Source: Streptomyces sp. HNM0575 (lineage in GTDB: Bacteria; Actinomycetota; Actinomycetes; Streptomycetales; Streptomycetaceae). From it: a DNA stretch of 64,000 bases. The translations under genes were made by a program, and so were the position numbers. Of the stretch, positions 1 through 8,302 are shown one piece after another. The notes below the pieces were generated by a model. That model was given only the letters and a program-made list of their open reading frames with translations, did no database searches and was not told the DNA's origin. The stretch covers positions 1-64,000 of the forward strand of contig NZ_JAASAG010000019.1 of NCBI RefSeq assembly GCF_012726265.1. The letters run 5' to 3'. Numbering within the stretch: position 1 is the first letter of the stretch; every line of letters starts with the position of its first letter.

Positions 1-3000
1 GACCGGCCACAGCCTCGCGGAAGTCCTCCAGCATCGGATCCATCAACGACGAGTGAAAGGCATGGCTGACCAGCAAACGCCTAGTCTTCCGCCCCTCCCC
101 CACAAACCGCTCCACCACAGCAGCCACCGCCGCCTCCACACCGGAGACCACCACCGACGACGGCCCATTGACCGCACCCAACGACACCTCTTCAGTCAGG
201 AACGGCGCGACCTCGTCCTCGGATGCCTCGATGGCGGCCATCGCACCGCCCTCCGGCAACGCCTCCATCAACCGCGCACGCGCCGACACCAACGCACACG
301 CATCAGGAAGCGAGAACACCCCGGCAACATGGGCAGCGGCGATCTCACCAATGGAATGCCCGGCGAGATAGTCGGGCCGGATGCCCCACGATTCGGCCAG
401 GCGGAACAGCGCCACCTCCAACGCGAACAGCGCAGGCTGAGCCCACCCCGTACGATTCAGCGCCTGTTCGTCCTCGCCCCAAACCACATCCCGCAGACCC
501 GGATCCAGATACGACAACACCGCATCGAAAGCCTCGGCGAAGACCGGGAACCGGGCATACAACTCCCGCCCCATACCAAGCCGTTGACTCCCCTGACCCG
601 AGAAGACCACCGCCAGCAGACCCGGGTCCTGAGCCGCCACACCCCGAGCAGCCTCGGTCAGACCCTCCTCATCGGCCAGCAGCACCGCACGATGCTCGAA
701 CACCGACCGGGAGACCACCGACGAGAAACCCACATCCAACCGCGAACGCTCCCGGGCGCAGGCACCCAACGCCTCCACCTGCCCATCCAACGCACCCGCC
801 GCCTTCGCCGACGCCAACACCGGCACGACAGCGGGGACTTGGGTGGCCGGAGCGGCGTCGCCGGTCTTTCCACGGTCTTCGGTATCCGTGGAGGGAGGTG
901 CCTCTTCGAGGATCGCGTGGGCGTTGGTGCCGCTGATCCCGAACGAGGAGACGCCCGCGCGCCGTGCACGCCCCACCTGAGGCCACGCCACCCGCTCCGT
1001 GAGCAGTTCGACCGCGCCGGCGTCCCAATGGACGTGCGAGGACGGGGAATCGACATGCAACGTCCGCGGCAACTCGCCGTGACGCAGCGCCTCCACCATC
1101 TTGATCACACCCGCGGCGCCCGCAGCCGCCTGCGTATGACCCAGATTCGACTTCACCGACCCCAACAACAACGGCCGATCCGACTCCCGATCCTGCCCAT
1201 ACGTCGACAACAGCGCCTGCGCCTCGATCGGATCACCCAACGCCGTCCCGGTGCCATGCGCCTCCACCGCATCCACATCCGACGCCGACAACCCCGCACT
1301 CGCCAACGCCTGCCGAATCACCCGCTGCTGCGACGGACCATTCGGCGCCGTCAAACCATTCGACGCACCGTCCTGATTCACCGCAGAACCCCGCACCACC
1401 GCCAGCACCCGATGCCCAAGACGCTCCGCATCCGAGAGCCGCTCCAACACCAGCACGCCCACACCCTCGGACCAGCCCATGCCGTCCGCGCCATCCGCGA
1501 ACGCCTTGCACCGGCCGTCCGCCGCAAGACCGCCCTGCCGGGAGAACTCCACGAAGGTGCCCGGAGTCGACATGACCGTCGCGCCTCCGGCGAGGGCGAG
1601 CGAGCACTCGCCGCTGTGCAGGGACCGTACGGCCCAGTGCAGCGCCACCAGTGACGACGAGCACGCGGTGTCCACCGTCACCGCCGGACCCTCGAAGCCG
1701 AGGGCGTAGGACACCCGGCCGGAGGCGACGCTGCCGGCGGTGCCGGTCGTCCAGTAGCCCTCGGTCCCCTCCGGTGCCGCGTCCAGGTGTGTGCCGTAGT
1801 CGTGGTACATCACGCCGGTGAACACGCCTGTGCGCGAGCCGCGCAGGGAGGCCGGGTCGAGCCGGGCCTGCTCGATCGCCTCCCAGGACGTCTCCAGCAG
1901 CAGCCGCTGCTGCGGATCCATCGCCAGCGCCTCACGCGGCGAGATCCCGAAGAAGCCCGCGTCGAAGTCGGCGGCGTCGTAGAGGAATCCGCCGCGGCGG
2001 GTGTCGCTGGTGCCGGCCCGGCCGGCGGGGCCGCCGCCGTCGAAGAGCCGCCGGAGGTCCCAGCCGCGGTCGGCCGGGAAGTCCGAGGTGACCTCGGCGC
2101 CGTCCGCGACGAGTCGCCACAGGTCCTCGGGCGAGCTGATGCCGCCCGGGTAGCGGCAGGCCATGCCGACGACGGCGATGGGCTCGTCGGGTGCGTGCCG
2201 CGGCTGCTCCGCCACGTCCTGTCCCGCCGTACCGGACACCGTGCCCGCACCTGCCGCCGTGCCGGATTCCGAGTCGGGCCGCTCGTCGAGGAGTTCGGCG
2301 CGCAGGTGCCGGGCCAGGGACTCCGGTGTGGGGTGGTCGAAGGCGACGGGTGCGGGGAGCCGCAGGCCGGTGGCGGCGCTGAGACGGTTGCTCAGCTGTA
2401 CGGCGCTCACGGAGGTGAGGCCGATCTCGCGGAACGTCCTTGCGGCGGCGGCCTGTTCGGCACCGGCGGCGCCGAGGACAGCGGCCGTCTCGCTGCGGAC
2501 CAGTTCGAGGAGGTGGCCGGTCTGCTCCTCGGGCGGCATCTCGCCGAGGCGACGGCGCAGCGCGCTCAGTTCGTCCTGGTCGGGGGCGCTCAGCGGTGCG
2601 GTGTCGAGCAGTCCTCGCAACAGTGGGCGCACGCCGCCCGCGGTGGTCCGCTCCACGGGCCCGCTGTCGGTGATGCGCATGACGAGTGCCTGCGTGAGCT
2701 TCGCGGGGGCGGCGACGTCGAACATGGCGGTGAGTTCGTGCGGCCGGGTGGCCGGGCCCGCCGACAGGCACAGGGCGGGCAGCCCGCGGGAGCGGCGGTG
2801 GAGTGCGAGGGCGTCGAGGAAGGCGCCGGCGGCGGCTTGTTCGTCGTGTTCTGCGGTGCCGAGTACGCCGTCGTGTGAGCCGATGGTGACGAACGCGGCG
2901 AGGCCGGTGTCCTTGGTGAGCTGGTGAAGGCTGACGGCGGCTCGGGCGACGGGCCCGAACACCGGTTGTCCGCCGTCGGGTTGGGCGAGTGCCGCGGGTG

Positions 3001-5500
3001 AGGGCGGTGCGGCTTCGCCTGTGTCGGCCGCGCAGTGGACGACGGCGGTGAGGGGGCGGCCGGCTTGTTCCAGCGCGGCGGCCAGGTCGGCGCGGTCGGT
3101 GGTGTCGCAGGCGGTGACGGTGGTGTGGGCGCCGAGTTCGGTCAGTTCGCGTGCCAGGCCGGCTGTGGCGTCGTCGGCGCGGCCTCGGCGGCTTGCGAGC
3201 AGCACGTGCCGTGCGCCGTAGGCGGCGACGAGGTGGCGGGTGAGGGCGGCGCCGGTGGGGCCGGGTTCGCCGGCGACGGCGACGGTGCCTTCGGGGTCGA
3301 GCCGCACTACGGCGCCGCGGTCGGCGGTGGCGGAGGCGCGGGTGAGCCGCGGGGCGAGGGCGACGCCCGAACGGACGGCGATCTGGGGCTCGTCGAGGGT
3401 GGGGGCGAGTGCCACGAGGGTGCGGGAGTCGTCGTCGCGGTCGATGTCGACGTGGGTGATGCGGCCGGGGTGCCGGTCCTGCTGGGCGCGCAGTGCTCCC
3501 CACAGCGGGGCGTGGACCAGGTCTGCGGCCTGTTCGTCGGCTCCGGTGGCGACGGCGCCTCGGGAGACGAGGACGAGGGCGCTGCCGGTGAGGGCTTCGT
3601 GGCCGGCCCAGGTCCCCAACGTGTCCTGGTGGCGGCGGAGTTCGGCGTCGGCGGTGGCTGCGAGGTCTCCGGCGGGGTCGGTGTCGTCGGGTGCGCAGAG
3701 CAGGACCGTCTGCGGTGCGGGAGCGCCCGCGGTGACGTTGTCGAGCAGGGATTCCAGGTCGGGGTGGTGGGCGACGTCGTGCCCTGCGTCGGTGACGGCG
3801 GTGGCGAGGCCGTAGGGGTCGGGCCCCAGCAGCGCCCAGTGCGTTCTGCCGGTCGGGGTGGTGCCGGTGGTGGCGTGTACGGAGGGCAGGGGCACCCAGT
3901 CGGTGTGCAGCAGGGACTCATGCCGGCTGCCGCCGGCCGCCCGCAGGCGTGCGGGGCGTTCCAGCAGGACGTGACGGGTGATCTTGCCGGAGGAGGTGCG
4001 GGGGATGCCGTCGGTCTCGTAGATCTCCTCGGGGACCTTGAAGTTGGCGAGCTGTTCCCGGCAGGCGGCGTAGAGGGCTTCGGGGTCGAGTCCGTCTCCT
4101 CCGGGCACGACGAAGGCGACGGGCACCTCGCCGAGTACGTCGTGGGGGCGGCCGACGACGGCGGCGTCGGCGACGGACGGCACCTGGAGGAGGACGCCTT
4201 CGACTTCGGCGGGGTGGATGTTCTCGCCGCTGCGGATGATGAGTTCCTTCACGCGTCCGGTGATGCTGAGGTAGCCGAACGCGTCGCGGCGGGCGAGGTC
4301 GCCGGTGCGGTACCAGCCGCCGGGCAGCGCCTCGGCGGTCGCTTCGGGCTGGTTGTGGTAGCCGGACATGAGGTTGGGGCCCTGCACCCAGACTTCGCCT
4401 TCACGGCCGGTGGGTACGTCGTGGCCCGTGTCGGGGTCGACCAGGCGCAGCGACAGGCCGGGCACGGGCAGTCCGCAGGAGCCGTCGATGCGTGTCCCGT
4501 CGGGCCAGTTGACGGTCATCAGGCCGCAGGTCTCGGTGCTGCCGTAGCCGTCGAGCAGGGGGACCCGGAACGTCTCCTCGAAGTCGCGGCGCAGCGCGGC
4601 CGGGCAGACGGAGCCGGCGGTCAGGCAGCGCTGGAGGCTGCCGGTGTGCACGTCGTCGTCCTCTTCGCGGGCTGCGGCGAGGAGTTGGTGGTACATGGCG
4701 GGGACGCCGGTGAGGAAGGTGAAGGGCTCCTCCCGCATGGCCTGGAGGACTTCGCCGGGTGAGAAGCCGTCGAGGATGCGGGCGGCGGCCCCGACTGCGG
4801 TGACGCCGATGACGCACAGCACGTGGGCGAGGCTGTGGTGGAGCGGCAGGGGCCACAGGACGTGGTCGTCCTCGCGGAGTCCGACGATGGGCGAGTAGCA
4901 GGCCGCGACGGACCACAGGCAGCTGCGCTGGCTGGAGAGGACGCCCTTGGGCTTGCCGGTGGTGCCGGAGGTGTAGAGCATCCAGGCGGTGTCGTCGAGG
5001 TCCTGGTCGTCGCGGGCGGGGGCGGGCGCTTCGCGGGCGAGCAGGTCCTGGTAGGAGACGACGGTTCCGGCGGCGTCCCAGGGCAGGGGGTCGGGGCCGG
5101 TGACGACGACGCGCAGGTGGGTCCGCTCGGGGAGCATCGAGCGGACCTGGTCGAGGTGGGCGGGGTCGGTGATGACGACGCGTGCTCCGGAGTCGTCGAG
5201 TACGTAGGCGAGTTCGGCGTCGGCGGAGTGGGGGTTGAGGGGTACGGCGACGCCGGCGGCGCGGATGATCGCCAGGTAGCTCTCGATGGTCTCGACGCAG
5301 TTGCCGAGGTAGATCAGGGCGCGGTCGCCGGGTTGCAGCCGAAGGCCGGCCAGGTGGCCGGCGAGGCGGCCGGTGCGCTCTTCGAGGTCGCGGTAGGTGA
5401 GGCTGCGGCGGCGGTCGCGGAACGCGGGCTTGTCGCCGCGGAGTTCGGCGTGCTCCTCCAGCAGCTCGGGCAAGGGCCGGATCAGTTCGATGCGAAACAT
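1..5500 (-). CDS. Type I polyketide synthase, loading module and first extension module (partial)
   Basis: The 5' end of a modular PKS gene whose 3' part lies outside the window; 1833 codons are visible. Domains: CoA-ligase/adenylation (residues 1-510, YTSGTTGKPKG at 176-186), ketoreductase-like region (about 530-940), ACP (about 985-1065, phosphopantetheine Ser1030 in IGLTSV), KS (about 1100-1525, Cys1280 in DTACSSS) and AT (from about 1550, GHSIG with Ser1716, HAFH at 1813, the malonyl-CoA signature). The KR-like domain has GEPGPTG for the NADPH loop, Val851 where the catalytic Lys is expected, and Gln888 for the catalytic Tyr, so it is probably inactive. A CoA-ligase loading module activates a free carboxylic acid; the adjacent chorismatase suggests 3-hydroxybenzoate. 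ATG at 5500 follows a GGGGAG ribosome site. The polyene-type product is inferred from the neighbours, not from this gene. Confidence 0.93.
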   Translation of the reverse strand, partial: MFRIELIRPLPELLEEHAELRGDKPAFRDRRRSLTYRDLEERTGRLAGHLAGLRLQPGDRALIYLGNCVETIESYLAIIRAAGVAVPLNPHSADAELAYVLDDSGARVVITDPAHLDQVRSMLPERTHLRVVVTGPDPLPWDAAGTVVSYQDLLAREAPAPARDDQDLDDTAWMLYTSGTTGKPKGVLSSQRSCLWSVAACYSPIVGLREDDHVLWPLPLHHSLAHVLCVIGVTAVGAAARILDGFSPGEVLQAMREEPFTFLTGVPAMYHQLLAAAREEDDDVHTGSLQRCLTAGSVCPAALRRDFEETFRVPLLDGYGSTETCGLMTVNWPDGTRIDGSCGLPVPGLSLRLVDPDTGHDVPTGREGEVWVQGPNLMSGYHNQPEATAEALPGGWYRTGDLARRDAFGYLSITGRVKELIIRSGENIHPAEVEGVLLQVPSVADAAVVGRPHDVLGEVPVAFVVPGGDGLDPEALYAACREQLANFKVPEEIYETDGIPRTSSGKITRHVLLERPARLRAAGGSRHESLLHTDWVPLPSVHATTGTTPTGRTHWALLGPDPYGLATAVTDAGHDVAHHPDLESLLDNVTAGAPAPQTVLLCAPDDTDPAGDLAATADAELRRHQDTLGTWAGHEALTGSALVLVSRGAVATGADEQAADLVHAPLWGALRAQQDRHPGRITHVDIDRDDDSRTLVALAPTLDEPQIAVRSGVALAPRLTRASATADRGAVVRLDPEGTVAVAGEPGPTGAALTRHLVAAYGARHVLLASRRGRADDATAGLARELTELGAHTTVTACDTTDRADLAAALEQAGRPLTAVVHCAADTGEAAPPSPAALAQPDGGQPVFGPVARAAVSLHQLTKDTGLAAFVTIGSHDGVLGTAEHDEQAAAGAFLDALALHRRSRGLPALCLSAGPATRPHELTAMFDVAAPAKLTQALVMRITDSGPVERTTAGGVRPLLRGLLDTAPLSAPDQDELSALRRRLGEMPPEEQTGHLLELVRSETAAVLGAAGAEQAAAARTFREIGLTSVSAVQLSNRLSAATGLRLPAPVAFDHPTPESLARHLRAELLDERPDSESGTAAGAGTVSGTAGQDVAEQPRHAPDEPIAVVGMACRYPGGISSPEDLWRLVADGAEVTSDFPADRGWDLRRLFDGGGPAGRAGTSDTRRGGFLYDAADFDAGFFGISPREALAMDPQQRLLLETSWEAIEQARLDPASLRGSRTGVFTGVMYHDYGTHLDAAPEGTEGYWTTGTAGSVASGRVSYALGFEGPAVTVDTACSSSLVALHWAVRSLHSGECSLALAGGATVMSTPGTFVEFSRQGGLAADGRCKAFADGADGMGWSEGVGVLVLERLSDAERLGHRVLAVVRGSAVNQDGASNGLTAPNGPSQQRVIRQALASAGLSASDVDAVEAHGTGTALGDPIEAQALLSTYGQDRESDRPLLLGSVKSNLGHTQAAAGAAGVIKMVEALRHGELPRTLHVDSPSSHVHWDAGAVELLTERVAWPQVGRARRAGVSSFGISGTNAHAILEEAPPSTDTEDRGKTGDAAPATQVPAVVPVLASAKAAGALDGQVEALGACARERSRLDVGFSSVVSRSVFEHRAVLLADEEGLTEAARGVAAQDPGLLAVVFSGQGSQRLGMGRELYARFPVFAEAFDAVLSYLDPGLRDVVWGEDEQALNRTGWAQPALFALEVALFRLAESWGIRPDYLAGHSIGEIAAAHVAGVFSLPDACALVSARARLMEALPEGGAMAAIEASEDEVAPFLTEEVSLGAVNGPSSVVVSGVEAAVAAVVERFVGEGRKTRRLLVSHAFHSSLMDPMLEDFREAVAG

Positions 5501-5786
5501 CCCGAGGCGCTCCCCTGGTTCAGGCCCTGGCCGGCCGTGTCAGCTTGCTACCCGGGGGAGCGTCCCACCGCCGGGACTAGGAAATCACCTAACAAACCCC
5601 TGTCACCCCCCTATCTTCTCGCCGCGCCATGGTTGGCTGCGGCTGGGTGCGAAAAAGCCGCGGCGGCGCTGTTAACGTCCCGGTGGAGAGGTTCGGAAAG
5701 CTCCGCACTTCGGAACTCCGGCCCTTGCCGGCCTTTTTGTTTCTGGTTGCCGGGTGTGGCGCCGAGCGCCCGGGAAGGGATTGACG
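5501..5786. promoter_or_regulatory. Divergent promoter region, PKS / chorismatase
   Basis: This 286-base gap separates the leftward PKS from the rightward chorismatase operon and must hold promoters for both. It is visibly more AT-rich than the flanking genes around 5577-5720. A palindrome-like site at 5577-5592 is listed separately. On the minus strand TAGCAA (5550-5545) is a possible -10 for the PKS, about 26 bases downstream of that site. No clear promoter could be assigned for the plus strand. Confidence 0.6.
5577..5592. promoter_or_regulatory. Putative PAS-LuxR operator (PimM-box-like)
   Basis: The site reads CTAGGAAATCACCTAA. It matches 12 of 16 positions of the PimM consensus CTVGGGAWWTCCCBAG as I remember it. 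Its reverse complement matches 12 of 15 bases of the site upstream of the thioesterase gene (28054-28068). The likely binder is the PAS-LuxR protein encoded at 17510-18196; this is inference from sequence similarity and position. Confidence 0.45.
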
Positions 5787-6809
5787 ATGACATACGCCGA
5801 TGTCGCGGTGGCGTTGCCTTCTTCGAGGTTCATGAGTCTCAAGGAGGCGGACGCGGAGAATTCGCGGGAATCCACTCTTGGAATCGTGCGGTACACGACG
5901 GAATGTGTGGCGCCTGAACTGGTGGGCGGCACGGTCGAGTCGAGTGTGCACATGGCGGTCTCCGAGGACAGCGAGTTCGCGGAGGTGTGGAGTGCGGGCG
6001 CGGTGGCGGAGCGGGACGAGCGCGACGGAATCGCCTGGGCCCACGACGGTGAGTACCTGTTCTGCGCGGGCCTCATACCCCCGGGCCCCAGCTATGCGGA
6101 GGGCACACGGGCGGCGTACGTCAACGCGTTGGACCTGATGGAAACCCTCGGTTTCACGAACTGCTTCCGCATGTGGAACTTCGTCAACAGGATCAATGAG
6201 GACAATGCGGACGGCCTGGAGGTCTACCGGGACTTCTGCCGGGGCCGTGCGGAGGCCTTCGAACGGTTCCGCTTCCGGGAAGCGCAGCTTCCCGCGGCGA
6301 CGGGCATCGGGGCACTCGGCGGCGGCATCGCATTCTATTTCCTGGCGAGCAGGTCGGCGGTTCTCACGTCGGTCGAGAACTCGAAGCAGATTCCGCCGTA
6401 TCACTATCCTCCGCGGTACGGGCCGAGGCCTCCGAAGTTCTCGAGGGCTACGTGCCTTTCACGTGTGGGGGCGGATTCGGCGGCGGAGCAGATCTACGTT
6501 TCCGGCACCGCCAGCATTCGCGGTCATGAGACTCTCTTCCCGGACGATATCGAGCGGCAGTGCGCGCTCGCACTGGACAACATCGCCCATGTGATCGGGG
6601 AGGAGAACCTTTCCGCGTACGGGGTGCGGGAAGGCCGCGCGCTGACGGATCTGCGCAACGTCAAGGTGTACGTACGCAATCCGGAAGACATACCCGTGGT
6701 GCGGGACATGTGCGCCCGTGCCTTTTCCCCGGAGGCGGACGTCGCTTTCCTCAACGTCGACATCTGCCGCTCCGACCTGCTGGTGGAGATCGAGAGCGTC
6801 GTCGACTGA
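5787..6809 (+). CDS. Chorismatase, Hyg5-type 3-hydroxybenzoate synthase
   Basis: A 340-residue chorismatase of the FkbO/Hyg5/XanB2 family, which converts chorismate to a ring carboxylic acid plus pyruvate. ATG at 5787 is chosen over an in-frame GTG at 5754 because AAGGGA lies 6 bases upstream. With this start, Gly240 (in SGTASI), Cys327 (in DICRSD) and Glu334 (in LLVEIE) fall at the numbers I recall for Hyg5, where Gly240/Cys327 mark the 3-hydroxybenzoate-forming type; FkbO-type enzymes carry other residues there and give a dihydrodiol. It is the first gene of a rightward operon with DAHP synthase and a flavin monooxygenase, divergent from the PKS whose CoA-ligase would load the product. Family assignment is firm; the product is inferred from the residues. 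Confidence 0.9.
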   Translation: MTYADVAVALPSSRFMSLKEADAENSRESTLGIVRYTTECVAPELVGGTVESSVHMAVSEDSEFAEVWSAGAVAERDERDGIAWAHDGEYLFCAGLIPPGPSYAEGTRAAYVNALDLMETLGFTNCFRMWNFVNRINEDNADGLEVYRDFCRGRAEAFERFRFREAQLPAATGIGALGGGIAFYFLASRSAVLTSVENSKQIPPYHYPPRYGPRPPKFSRATCLSRVGADSAAEQIYVSGTASIRGHETLFPDDIERQCALALDNIAHVIGEENLSAYGVREGRALTDLRNVKVYVRNPEDIPVVRDMCARAFSPEADVAFLNVDICRSDLLVEIESVVD

Positions 6810-6875
6810 CCGCCGGTCGGGCAAGGGGCCCGTACTCGCGGTCCGGCCGCCCCGCCCACAGCACCCTTCGACCCA

Positions 6876-6934
6876 GACCCCAGACCCCGAGACCACGGGC
6901 CCTCAGCCTCCGAGACCCCAGACCCCGAGACCAC
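6876..6934 (+). repeat. Two-copy 21-base direct repeat
   Basis: An exact 21-base unit, beginning GACCCCAGACC and ending GAGACCAC, occurs at 6876-6896 and 6914-6934 (period 38) in the gap between the chorismatase and DAHP synthase genes. It leaves the downstream ribosome site (GGGAGA, 6937-6942) intact. Function unknown; it could be a slippage product. Confidence 0.85.
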
Positions 6935-6951
6935 ATGGGAGATCCGGCCTC

Positions 6952-8208
6952 ATGCAGCTCACCGGGACCCGGCCCGCCGGCCGGCCCGCCGCCACGCGGA
7001 GTCCGGCGCCGCCGCAGCAGCCGGACTGGGACGACCACCCCGACCTTGAGCGCATCCGGGGTGAACTCGCCGCGGCGCGCGGGCTGGTGACCGCCGAGGA
7101 GGTGGCGGCGGCACGCCGCGCGCTGGCCTCGGTGGCGCGCGGCTCGGCCCGGGCGCTACAGGCAGGCGACTGCGCGGAGGGCTTCGCCGACAGCGGCCGT
7201 CCCCGCACCCGGGCGAAGGCGGCGGCGCTCGGCGGGCTCGCCGGCCATGTGAGCCGCCGCGTGGGAGAGGACGTCGTGCTCTTCGCCCGGATGGCAGGCC
7301 AGTACGCCAAGCCGCGCAGCCATGGGACGGAGACCCTCGACGGTGCTGAACTGCCCGTATACAGGGGCGACTTGGTCAACTCGCCCGCCGCGGACGCCGC
7401 TTCGCGCCGCCACGATCCGCACCGGATGCTGCGGGCGTACCGCGCGGGCGCCGAAGTGCTGGACGCGCTGCGGGACCACCACCGCGACCACCACGGCGAC
7501 GGCGACCGCGACGGCCGTACCGGCGCGCGGGGCGAGAGGCAGGGCGAGGAGCAGGGACCGAAGGAGCGGGGACCGTGGGTGTGCCACGAGGCGCTCGTCC
7601 TGGACTACGAGGAGCCGCAGCTTCGCGTGGACCCGCTGACGGGAGGGACGTATCTGTCCTCCACGCACTTCCCGTGGGTCGGCGCCCGTACTCGACAGCC
7701 CGACGGCGCCCATGTAAGGCTGCTGGCCTCGGTGGGCAACCCCGTCGGCTGCAAGATCGGGCCGTCGGCCGACCCGCAGAGCGTGGTCCGGCTGTGCGAG
7801 GCCCTCGACCCGGACCGCGAACCGGGAAGGCTGACACTGATCGTGCGCATGGGCCGGGCAGCGCTGCCGGAGCTGCTGCCCGACGTGGTCCGGCACGTAC
7901 GGCGCGCGGGACATCCGGTGGTCTGGCTCAGCGATCCGATGCACGGCAACACCGTGCGCACCCGGTCGGGACTGAAGACCCGGCACCTTGACGACATGAT
8001 CGAGGAGGCCCGCTGTTTCGTACGCGTCCTGGAAGGCGCGCGACTGCACCCGGGCGGGCTCCATCTGGAGGTCGCGGACCACGAGGTGACGGAGTGCGTC
8101 GGCGGCCCGGTCCGTGACGAGTCGGCTCTCGCGGCACGCTATGAGTCGCTGTGCGACCCGAGGCTCGGCCCCGAGCAGGCCCGGCAGCTCGTCGACGCCG
8201 TCCTGTGA
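6952..8208 (+). CDS. Class II 3-deoxy-7-phosphoheptulonate (DAHP) synthase
   Basis: A 418-residue plant-type (class II) DAHP synthase, the first enzyme of the shikimate pathway, condensing phosphoenolpyruvate and erythrose 4-phosphate. Family hallmarks: QAGDCAEGF near residue 65, RMAGQYAKPRS near 113, YRGDLVN, CHEALVLDYEEP near 210, SVGNPVGCKIGPSA, DPMHGNT and EVADHEVTECVGG. Secondary-metabolite clusters often carry an extra copy to raise chorismate supply, which fits the chorismatase just upstream. Residues about 173-208 form a low-complexity stretch rich in His, Asp, Gly, Arg and Glu that looks like an insertion in a loop. ATG at 6952 follows GGGAGA; upstream in-frame starts lie in the repeat region and are less likely. 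Confidence 0.93.
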   Translation: MQLTGTRPAGRPAATRSPAPPQQPDWDDHPDLERIRGELAAARGLVTAEEVAAARRALASVARGSARALQAGDCAEGFADSGRPRTRAKAAALGGLAGHVSRRVGEDVVLFARMAGQYAKPRSHGTETLDGAELPVYRGDLVNSPAADAASRRHDPHRMLRAYRAGAEVLDALRDHHRDHHGDGDRDGRTGARGERQGEEQGPKERGPWVCHEALVLDYEEPQLRVDPLTGGTYLSSTHFPWVGARTRQPDGAHVRLLASVGNPVGCKIGPSADPQSVVRLCEALDPDREPGRLTLIVRMGRAALPELLPDVVRHVRRAGHPVVWLSDPMHGNTVRTRSGLKTRHLDDMIEEARCFVRVLEGARLHPGGLHLEVADHEVTECVGGPVRDESALAARYESLCDPRLGPEQARQLVDAVL

Positions 8209-8302
8209 CCGCCCGGCGCGGCGCGTACCGGCGCAACGGGCCGACGGAACGGCCCGGCGGGGAACCCGCCACGAAGAACAACGAACGAGCGAGAGTGAGC
8301 GG

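Noticed and set aside
2500..3960. Reading the loading-module reductase-like region as an enoylreductase, as in FK506/rapamycin loading modules
   Set aside because: Sequence layout (EPQIAV-R-G...LAPRL then a glycine-rich loop and an FVTIGSHDGVLG segment) matches a KR with lost catalytic residues, not an ER.
53..4762. Long rightward open frames opposite the PKS gene
   Set aside because: They are antisense shadows of high-GC coding DNA without family features; the PKS frame on the other strand has clear domains.
5787..6809. FkbO-type chorismatase giving a dihydroxycyclohexadiene carboxylate
   Set aside because: Gly240 and Cys327 fit the Hyg5 type better.
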